Origin: Tetrapisispora phaffii CBS 4417
Lineage: Eukaryota; Ascomycota; Saccharomycetes; Saccharomycetales; Saccharomycetaceae
Direction: 5' to 3'
Length of the DNA stretch: 64,000 nucleotides
Assembly (NCBI RefSeq): GCF_000236905.1
Contig: NC_016520.1
Span: forward strand, 1,302,001 to 1,366,000
How positions within the stretch are numbered: position 1 is the stretch's first letter; each line of letters starts with the position of its first letter. The notes beneath the pieces are model-generated. The model had not been told where the DNA came from. It did no database searches and worked only from the letters and a program-made list of their open reading frames with translations. A program made the translations under genes and the position numbers. Below, piece by piece: positions 57,071 to 64,000 of the stretch.

Positions 57071-58922
57071 GAGTAATGATGATAGCACCAGGTACACTGG
57101 GACTCGCAATGCTTCCTCTTCTTTTTCTAAAAGATCCCCTTCCATATTAGTGACAGATTCTCGTTCGAACAGAAACAGAATCAATGCCCCATTTGCAAGA
57201 CATGCAGCGGGTCTCAGAGACAGGAACAGCAATTTTGTTGGTCCATCAGCAGATTCACGAAAGAATTCTAGTAACGGTGTTTTTGCAAGTCCTAAGTCTC
57301 ATCAGAAATTGCATATGAATAATAAACACGACCAAGTATTACGTGGTCGTTTTAGTGGCATATCTGTTGATAATATCCTCTCTGACTCATCTGATGTTCC
57401 GTCAGGAAGAAGAGAAGAAAGACGATCAAGTTCCTCATGGGATAGATTATCTGTATATGAGAAGTTCAAAGCTTATCCAAATCAAAAGAAATTAAACCAC
57501 TTGCCATCTAGAACGTCAAAAACTTCTCAAAAGTTAGTGTTAATTCCCGAAGATATTCCTGGCAGTGAATATTCATCTCCATTATCTAATTTGAGGCAAA
57601 AACCAGTTTCCTCTCCTATTAAACAAAGCAGGATTAACAGTACTGATTATTACGATAGTTCTAAAATACGACCTCATAACCAGAATTATGACGATCTGCC
57701 AAGATTAACTGCATATAATATTGCGGATGCATTAAATTTAAAATCTATATCAAAATTTTTAAAAGAAACACACGAAGTGTCATCAAGATTATATAACGAA
57801 TGTTTATATGTTGCATACACTTTGCCATTATTATCAGGAAAAGATGGGTTTAGAATAAAATCTAATATTTCGAAAAAAGTGATTGGAGGTAAAACATTAA
57901 TTGATGAATTAATCGATACAAGTGAACAGAGAGACCATCATTATGAATATTACTCTGGTATCGAAAATCCTGAAGATGCATCAAATAACTATGAATTAGA
58001 AGCAAACGGTATACCAGCTGAAAATGATGTTACTGTAATCCCTGATCATTTACCAAGTGTAACGAACTCAACAGATGCATTTAACCCTGGCGACCCTCAA
58101 TATTTTGCAGAGGAAACACCTAGTGAAAAGAAATTAAGAGAGAAAAAGGAAGAAATTCAGATAAATCAAAAAGTTAATAAAGCGATATCTCTACTAACAG
58201 ATGAAGATCAGCATGCTGAAATTTTTATATTTCATTACGGTGTAATAGTGTTTTGGAATTTCCAAGAAATACAAGAAAAGAATATTCTAGGTGATGTTGC
58301 ATTCGCAGACTCTAAAAATCTTCTCACAAGACCATTAAGTGAAGAAGATATTGAAATTGAACAGTTTCATTTCGCATATGATAGACATACGGAAAGACCA
58401 AGTATTTTCAATGATACCATAACATTGAGATCAGGTGATCATATTATGAAACTGACTCTATCACACGCTATCGCTCAATCATCTAAATTATCCAGATTTG
58501 AATCTAGAGTAACTCCAATTTTGCATTCTATTACTAAACTTCCTAAAAGATTAGCACTCTATGGTACATTAGGTTTGAAAAGAGAACAGCTACTTAAGCG
58601 TTCAGGTAAGTTATTTAAATTGAGAGTGGATGTCAACCTTTCATCCAGTGTTTTAGATACTCCAGAATTTTTTTGGTCACTTGAGCCCAGTTTACATCCA
58701 CTATATATTGCAATGCGAGAGTACCTTGAAATTGATCAAAGAGTTCAAGTTTTGAATGATCGTTGCATGGTATTTCTAGAATTTTTTGACATTTGTGTTG
58801 ATTCAGTCGCTGAACGGAGTATCGTAAGGGTGACATGGTGGTTTGTATTTGTGATTATTATTTGTGTAATATTTTCACTGATTGAAATATTTATCCGGTA
58901 TATACTTATAAATAAGAAATAG
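57051..58922 (+). CDS. RMD8: DUF155-family membrane protein Rmd8
   Basis: RMND1/Rmd-family protein (DUF155), in S. cerevisiae linked to sporulation and meiotic nuclear division screens. The first 250 residues are disordered and Ser/Arg-rich with SP sites. The DUF155 core (about 385-590) contains AEIFIFHYGVIVFWNF and HIMKLTLSHAIAQSSKLSRF. One C-terminal transmembrane helix (about 597-617) anchors it, with a short basic tail ending NKK. It has 623 residues (S. cerevisiae 662). S. cerevisiae RMD8 is YFR048W, so this neighbourhood joins chromosome VI and VII genes. The molecular function is not established. Confidence 0.92.
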   Translation: MNYSSTESNDDSTRYTGTRNASSSFSKRSPSILVTDSRSNRNRINAPFARHAAGLRDRNSNFVGPSADSRKNSSNGVFASPKSHQKLHMNNKHDQVLRGRFSGISVDNILSDSSDVPSGRREERRSSSSWDRLSVYEKFKAYPNQKKLNHLPSRTSKTSQKLVLIPEDIPGSEYSSPLSNLRQKPVSSPIKQSRINSTDYYDSSKIRPHNQNYDDLPRLTAYNIADALNLKSISKFLKETHEVSSRLYNECLYVAYTLPLLSGKDGFRIKSNISKKVIGGKTLIDELIDTSEQRDHHYEYYSGIENPEDASNNYELEANGIPAENDVTVIPDHLPSVTNSTDAFNPGDPQYFAEETPSEKKLREKKEEIQINQKVNKAISLLTDEDQHAEIFIFHYGVIVFWNFQEIQEKNILGDVAFADSKNLLTRPLSEEDIEIEQFHFAYDRHTERPSIFNDTITLRSGDHIMKLTLSHAIAQSSKLSRFESRVTPILHSITKLPKRLALYGTLGLKREQLLKRSGKLFKLRVDVNLSSSVLDTPEFFWSLEPSLHPLYIAMREYLEIDQRVQVLNDRCMVFLEFFDICVDSVAERSIVRVTWWFVFVIIICVIFSLIEIFIRYILINKK

Positions 58923-59026
58923 GTTTAAAAAAATCTTATTAATATGGTAAAAAAAATAGTTTAAATTATGCTAAATATAAAATGTAATAATTTTAGTTAC
59001 GTAAAATAAATTTCAAATAATTACAC

Positions 59027-61150
59027 TTATTTCTTAGCACCATATTTGTTAACAGCTTTACCATCTGGAATGGTAAAGAAAATGTATGGTTTACCATCCT
59101 TTGGTAAGGCGTCTAATCTATAGTAACCCTTTCTTTCGAATTGAATAATATCGCCAACCTTCATATCCTTAACATTAACATCAGCGATGGCATCAGTATG
59201 GAATTCTGTATTTGGGGTCAAGAAATTTTCAAAACTCTCATCTTCTTCTAATTTATCCTTAGTAATTAAGTGATCGAAATCAACTAAGTCAACCTTAGTG
59301 ACATCTTCAGTTTCAGCTAACCAAGTGATCTTGTGCTTAGTCTTCTTGAAGTCACCTTCTAAGTGTAAAGTAGCATCAATGGAGCCATCGGCGTTCTTCT
59401 TATCAATGATAGCATTACCCCAGTTCATTAAAGTAATTTCTTCGCCTTCTTCGATAACATCGGCATCGTCTTTGTCAATAACAATATCCTTACTGAAAAT
59501 AACCCTCTTTTCTCCAACGGCTGGATTCTTAGGATGCTTTGGTTTCATTTCAACTCTTGGTGTTTCTGGAGCATCAGCACCGGACAAGTGAATTTTGATA
59601 GGATTAATAACACAAGTTAGTCTTGGAGCTACTGGATCAATAACCTTCTTGTTAAATGCCCAAATCAAGTTCCATTCTAGATTGATAACATTTCTTGAAG
59701 GGCCTTGAGAAATAACAAAATTTCTTAAACCTTCAATTGTCATACCTCTTCTTCTGACACCTCTGACAGTTGGGAATCTTGGGTCGTCCCAGTTTGAAAC
59801 TAGTTCTTTGTCAACCATCCATTGTAGCTTTCTCTTTGATAATAGTGTTCTAACAAAGTTAACACGAGCAAAATCCCAAATGTGAACTTTTCTTAAGTTC
59901 ATAGCATTCAACATCCATTCGTATTGAGCGTTACGGTCTCTATATTCAATGGTACGTAAAGCATGGGTGACACCTTCTAAGGAATCAACAATTGGAACAC
60001 AGAAATCATAAGTTGGGTACATCTTCCAAGCAGTACCAGTTCTATGATGTGGATTTAAGTTACATCTGTAAATAACAGGATCTCTTAAAGTCTTGTTTAA
60101 AGCCTCATAGTCAATTTTAGCACGAACACAGTTCTGTAAACCCTCTTCAGTACCGTTTTGCATTTCTTCAGTGAAGATCTTTAAATTTTCTTCAACTGAA
60201 CGATTTCTTCTAGCAGAAGCAATACCATCCATACGCTCTTCTCTCATTTTATCAACTGGAGTGTCGTCACAGTAAGCCTTACCCTCTTTAATCAATTGGA
60301 TACAGTAATCATACATTTCTTGGAAATAGTCCGAGGAATGAGTGATTCTGTCACCTTTAATACCTAATAAAGCTAAATCTTCTAAAATAGATTCTTGGAA
60401 TTCAACTTTCTCCTTAGATGGGTTAGTGTCATCGAATCTGATGATTAATTTACCCTTATAAGCGTCTGCAAAGTATTGGTTTAAAATAGCAGCTTTGGCA
60501 TGACCAATGTGCAAGTATCCAGATGGTTCAGGTGGGAAACGAGTGACAACTTCACCCATCTTAGCATCAGGTAAATCAATTTCGAAGTTGGCCTTGTGAG
60601 TTTCCTTCTTTTTACCAGCAGAAGAAGCTTTTTTTAATTCTTGTAACGACTTAGTTAAGAATTCATTAGCTTCACCAAAAATTGGGTTAGATTCAAATAA
60701 GGTGTACCAACGGGAAACATTTACATTAACTTTGTTCTTAATGATAGAACCAACCATACCGTTGGATCTTAAAGCACCCCAACAAGCGATATCAGCAATA
60801 GAATAACTCAAACCACCGTTGATGAAAGTTCTCAAGTTCAAGTGAGCATCTAATTTATCTAAAGAAGTTGCTAACTTTTGGAAGTTTTTGATAACTAATT
60901 CACTAACAGCTAATTTGACCCATTCTTCGGAGCCAGTGACACCTTCTGGGAAAACATCAGCATTTGCTGAAACAATTTTGGATAAAACATCATCAGTTTC
61001 ACCATTTAAAGAAGCAGCAGCAGCCTTCTTATCTTCGACAAATTCAATAGTAATTGAATCTGGCTTAACAGAATTGACAATACGAGCAGCAATCAATTCA
61101 GAGTATGCAACAACTGATGACTTACCACCAATAATTAAAGTAGCTGGCAT
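59027..61150 (-). CDS. GUS1: Cytosolic glutamyl-tRNA synthetase Gus1
   Basis: Charges tRNA-Glu in the cytosol and binds the cofactor Arc1. The protein has 707 residues from MPATLIIGGK (S. cerevisiae 708). A GST-like N-terminal domain (about 1-180) precedes the class I catalytic domain with RFPPEPSGYLHIGHAKAA (HIGH at about 214-217) and the KMSKS-type LLSKRKLQW. The C-terminal anticodon domain contains DFDHLITKDKLEEDESFE and ends KYGAKK. An in-frame ATG 30 bases upstream (61180) would add ten residues (MTVEITKLKI); I prefer 61150 because it matches the family start. Confidence 0.96.
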   Translation of the reverse strand: MPATLIIGGKSSVVAYSELIAARIVNSVKPDSITIEFVEDKKAAAASLNGETDDVLSKIVSANADVFPEGVTGSEEWVKLAVSELVIKNFQKLATSLDKLDAHLNLRTFINGGLSYSIADIACWGALRSNGMVGSIIKNKVNVNVSRWYTLFESNPIFGEANEFLTKSLQELKKASSAGKKKETHKANFEIDLPDAKMGEVVTRFPPEPSGYLHIGHAKAAILNQYFADAYKGKLIIRFDDTNPSKEKVEFQESILEDLALLGIKGDRITHSSDYFQEMYDYCIQLIKEGKAYCDDTPVDKMREERMDGIASARRNRSVEENLKIFTEEMQNGTEEGLQNCVRAKIDYEALNKTLRDPVIYRCNLNPHHRTGTAWKMYPTYDFCVPIVDSLEGVTHALRTIEYRDRNAQYEWMLNAMNLRKVHIWDFARVNFVRTLLSKRKLQWMVDKELVSNWDDPRFPTVRGVRRRGMTIEGLRNFVISQGPSRNVINLEWNLIWAFNKKVIDPVAPRLTCVINPIKIHLSGADAPETPRVEMKPKHPKNPAVGEKRVIFSKDIVIDKDDADVIEEGEEITLMNWGNAIIDKKNADGSIDATLHLEGDFKKTKHKITWLAETEDVTKVDLVDFDHLITKDKLEEDESFENFLTPNTEFHTDAIADVNVKDMKVGDIIQFERKGYYRLDALPKDGKPYIFFTIPDGKAVNKYGAKK

Positions 61151-61381
61151 TATTTTTAGTTTTGTTATCTCAACTGTCATTTATGAAAGATATATTCAAT
61201 TGATAGAACAATACCATGACGAATGTAACGCTAATATGTAACAAAATCAGTAATCTTTTATATACATTGTTCGCGGAAATGTCGAAAGTTCATTGAGAAT
61301 TCGTTATTCAAAAATTTATTTTAACAACTCAAGACCGGGTAAATTGCATATAGCTGTGATAAAAAGGTGTCATCAAAAGTG
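61151..61381. other. GUS1 promoter and ZIP2 3' region
   Basis: 231 bases with a Reb1-like site (61336-61342). Otherwise nothing is seen. Confidence 0.4.
61336..61342 (-). promoter_or_regulatory. Reb1-like site upstream of GUS1
   Basis: CGGGTAA about 190 bases upstream of GUS1 and 40 bases past the ZIP2 stop. Motif match only. Confidence 0.45.
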
Positions 61382-63667
61382 TCACCAACTTAATTGAAGT
61401 AGCTTTTGTAATCTCATCAATTGCGAATCAGTCATTATATTGGTCAGTTCCATATATTTATTATCTTTAGTACCAACATTGTATAGTAATTCATAAATCG
61501 AAGAATGTTCTAAGCATTTTAATATTAAAAAATCGTTAAATTTTAATGATATTAGGATTTCAATCGACATGTTCTTATTCTGCTCATTGAAATACTGTGC
61601 AATAGTGGATTCAGGTAGTCTTGTGGAGTATTTTGAAACTGCTTGTACTATCATTTGACAAATTTCAATGTTATTTTGTTTTACTATTATTACTTCGAAT
61701 TGAGGAATATTAAAATATAAATGTATTTTCCAGAAAATATCTTTATCAGTTTCTTCTAGTAGTTCATTATATTCTATAATTACAATAATGGTTTTAAATT
61801 CTGACTTTAAATTCTCTAGAGCTTCTTGATAATATAATTTACCATTTTTCAGAACTTGAAAGAAATTTTCGATATTTAATCTGATAATAGAAGTAGTTTC
61901 ATTTAAAATAAAATCAAAGTCTAGTTCAAATTGTCTTTCGACAACTTGTATCTGAAATTGCTTAACTAAAAGATTAGTCACCGAGAAATTACTTTTCAAA
62001 TGCTTCGTATTTAATATAACATGTCTACCTTTTATTTTTTGACAACTGACTCTTGTTAATTTCATTGTAGACTTCACTTTATCCTCTTCAAAAGAATTAT
62101 CTCTGACTTCGCTGACTTCTTTATTATTTTCTAAGGGTTGTGTTGAATTCCGATCAAGAAACTTTAATAGGGAAATGTTTTTTGATAACTTACTACCGGT
62201 AACTAAACTCTTAGTTGTCTTCTTACTTGCAATTAATGATTGTAGGTCGCAATCCAAAAATGACCTTTTTTGAGGAATAATTGATGTATTTATATTAAGT
62301 TCAGTAGATGCTTCTAATTGGGACGTATTTTTAGCTATTATTTTGGTTGGTATATTAGGTACTGGGCTCTCTTTAATACTGGCATTAGATGTATCTACCA
62401 TGTACAAATCTACTATGCCAAACTTCCTTTTATCGACGTCAATTAAATCAAGAGAATTGTTTTTAATCTTTTTATGACATATTAGCGATTTAGTCTTGAC
62501 AGAAAACTTTGTTTCAAAAACCATACTTTCATTATTCATTATATCATGAATTGTGTAATCTGTGGTTTTTAAATATATTTTCACTGGATTCCACACCAGC
62601 TTCTTCAAAATATTTTTAGTTAATAACCAATATTGTTTGTCAAAACATTGCTCAATTTTAAAATCTTTACGATATTGCTCCTGTGAAGGAGGTATTTTGA
62701 ATTTGTAAAAAGACAATTTATTAAACTGCGAGTCACATAACTGTGCAAAACATCTATCAAACCATGTCTCATTTACCAAAGGTATTTTCTGATGAAGTTC
62801 AACTTCGATATTATAGATGTTCTTCTCGTATAAGTTCCATCTGGGTTCATTGTCTTTTATCTGTAAATTCTGTTTAGAACCCTTTAATGAAACATGAGGT
62901 TTAATGAGTAGTTTGAAATTTACGATGTTGCACGTTCTATTATTAATACTCTGACTTATTTGATTATTAAAGTTACTAATTTGAGAATCGGTTATGGAAA
63001 AGGGTATTTCTACGATAGATTCATGTGGCAGTGTATCAATGTTATGATTTAACTTCGATTTAAAAATCTCATACTTTTGATTATCAGAAGGTTTGTAATG
63101 TTTATATAATTTATGAGAGAGCTCAGCTTGAAGATAGTTAATTTTGAAATTGCTAAACTTTTTTTTTGAACTAATAATATATTTTACATTCCCCTGATTG
63201 GAAAATATTGCTAATTTGTGCAACCAATTGAGTTGTGAGGTGGTTTCTTTATTTATTAAAAGTTTTTCCTTAAGAGCACAATCTTTTATTTTGATAAAAT
63301 GAGGGTCCTTATCGTTAAATCCAGATTTGTATATCCTATCACCCCAAACATCCCACTCATTTGATGTATTATATTTTTTGTTAACATTATAAATGTAACG
63401 CTTATTCACTATAATTGGATATTTTGAAATCTTATTTTGAATGCATTGAAAGTTCATAATTGATGACTTCAATAGCTCGCTATCCGAATGTTTTTTGTTA
63501 CCAAGTTTATTCAAATAATACAACCTATGTTTAACCTTTTTAGTTATGTGTATTATTTCCTTTGAGGTAAAGTTAGATGTACTTATTATATACTCAGCAT
63601 AGTCACTTTCATGTTTATTCGTTAATGCTTTACTATTATCAATACTTGGGACCCAGACTTCAGCCAT
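61382..63667 (-). CDS. ZIP2: Meiotic ZMM protein Zip2 (XPF-like), probable
   Basis: A 761-residue Asn/Lys/Ile-rich protein, poorly conserved, as ZMM proteins are. S. cerevisiae Zip2 (704 residues, YGL249W) with Spo16 forms an XPF-ERCC1-like, nuclease-dead complex that stabilises crossover intermediates. Here the C-terminal part (about 600-761) has the alternating strand/helix pattern of such a domain (FKTIIVIIEYNELLEE, FEVIIVKQNNIEICQMIVQA) and ends in a short helix-rich segment. No nuclease ERKxxxD motif is visible. The gene also follows GUS1 as expected from gene order. Identity rests on position, size and fold pattern more than on strong similarity. Confidence 0.72.
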   Translation of the reverse strand: MAEVWVPSIDNSKALTNKHESDYAEYIISTSNFTSKEIIHITKKVKHRLYYLNKLGNKKHSDSELLKSSIMNFQCIQNKISKYPIIVNKRYIYNVNKKYNTSNEWDVWGDRIYKSGFNDKDPHFIKIKDCALKEKLLINKETTSQLNWLHKLAIFSNQGNVKYIISSKKKFSNFKINYLQAELSHKLYKHYKPSDNQKYEIFKSKLNHNIDTLPHESIVEIPFSITDSQISNFNNQISQSINNRTCNIVNFKLLIKPHVSLKGSKQNLQIKDNEPRWNLYEKNIYNIEVELHQKIPLVNETWFDRCFAQLCDSQFNKLSFYKFKIPPSQEQYRKDFKIEQCFDKQYWLLTKNILKKLVWNPVKIYLKTTDYTIHDIMNNESMVFETKFSVKTKSLICHKKIKNNSLDLIDVDKRKFGIVDLYMVDTSNASIKESPVPNIPTKIIAKNTSQLEASTELNINTSIIPQKRSFLDCDLQSLIASKKTTKSLVTGSKLSKNISLLKFLDRNSTQPLENNKEVSEVRDNSFEEDKVKSTMKLTRVSCQKIKGRHVILNTKHLKSNFSVTNLLVKQFQIQVVERQFELDFDFILNETTSIIRLNIENFFQVLKNGKLYYQEALENLKSEFKTIIVIIEYNELLEETDKDIFWKIHLYFNIPQFEVIIVKQNNIEICQMIVQAVSKYSTRLPESTIAQYFNEQNKNMSIEILISLKFNDFLILKCLEHSSIYELLYNVGTKDNKYMELTNIMTDSQLMRLQKLLQLSW

Positions 63668-64000
63668 ATTTGGACAATATTTTTTATTTTGTTAATGCAT
63701 CATTGTTTTACTTTTGAGAACTCAGCATCGTGAACCTTTTATAGATTGCGATGTAAATATGTTCTTATATATATAAATTAGGAATACGATCTAGAGCTTA
63801 ATAATTTAGCCGCTCATCTGAAGGGCGTTAAAGTTTACGAAAAGCGGTGAGCTTGAACCAGATAAGAAGTATTTAAGACTTTTCATAAATATAAACTTTT
63901 CTTAATGAGCATAACCATAGGTCATAGGTGGTTTTTCTCCTAGTACATATATTATCAACTGTCCAGGAAGTGTCTATGTATAAATCATTTCATGTAGTGA
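63668..64000. other. ZIP2 upstream region, cut by window end
   Basis: 333 bases with a partial URS1 match (63807-63816) and AT-rich DNA. No gene starts before the window ends. Confidence 0.4.
63807..63816 (+). promoter_or_regulatory. Partial URS1 (Ume6) site upstream of ZIP2
   Basis: TAGCCGCTCA matches URS1 (TAGCCGCCGA) at eight of ten bases including the TAGCCGC core, 140 bases upstream of ZIP2. URS1 controls early meiotic genes, which fits ZIP2. Confidence 0.45.

Noticed and set aside
61151..61180. Ten-residue N-terminal extension of Gus1
   Set aside because: An ATG exists at 61180, but the family start matches MPATLIIGGK at 61150, so it is given only as an alternative.

Overview
The window is nuclear DNA of a budding yeast of the family Saccharomycetaceae. 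It carries 28 recognisable protein genes (27 complete, one cut by the left edge), all read as intron-free standard-code frames, plus two tRNA genes. Coding density is high, intergenic DNA is AT-rich, and nearly every gene has a clear Saccharomyces cerevisiae counterpart. The order interleaves genes that in S. cerevisiae sit on chromosome VII left (KEX1, POX1, SPT16, NCS6, VAM7, SKI8, MDM34, MTO1, HAP2, YGL242C, RTF1, GUS1, ZIP2) with genes of chromosome V right or VI right (CHO1, GAL83, YER034W, ARB1, GLN3, YEN1, RMD8). Many members of the ancestral block are absent (for example ARO8, CHC1, YPT31/32, COG1, VID30, SEC15, ADE5,7, KAP114). That is the pattern expected of one of two sister tracks in a post-whole-genome-duplication yeast that lost duplicates independently of Saccharomyces. 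The species cannot be fixed from sequence alone.

Layout. 1-1108: 3' end of a KRE6/SKN1 glucan-assembly gene. 1109-3921: 2.8 kb without intact genes, holding decayed open frames, and ending at tRNA-Gly(GCC); this looks like a synteny junction. 4394-18444: KEX1, tRNA-His(GTG), CHO1, POX1, SPT16, GAL83 and a short MIG2/MIG3-type repressor. 18445-22009: 3.5 kb of mostly gene-free DNA upstream of the MIG gene, with three perfect stem-loops and one possible 79-residue ORF. 22010-31288: NCS6, VAM7, SKI8, MDM34, a YER034W-like gene and EDC1/2. 31289-32116: a long EDC 3' region full of stem-loops and T tracts. 32117-43819: ARB1, SDT1/PHM8, a divergent VRG4/HVG1-type transporter, GLN3 and YEN1. 44003-51968: SHE10/OSW7, SAP4/SAP155 and MTO1. 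52577-63667: HAP2, YGL242C, RTF1, RMD8, GUS1 and ZIP2.

Functional themes. Glucose and nitrogen signalling (GAL83, MIG, GLN3, SAP), tRNA modification and charging (NCS6, MTO1, GUS1), chromatin and transcription (SPT16, RTF1, HAP2), mRNA decay (SKI8, EDC) and meiosis or recombination (YEN1, ZIP2, SKI8) are all represented. These are neighbours by ancestry, not operons. No CRISPR array, prokaryotic mobile island or virus was seen. The most unusual items are the structured, U-rich EDC 3' region, a perfect 12-bp hairpin just before the start codon of a transporter whose nucleotide-sugar motif is changed, two GC-rich promoter islands, and the decayed frames beside tRNA-Gly.
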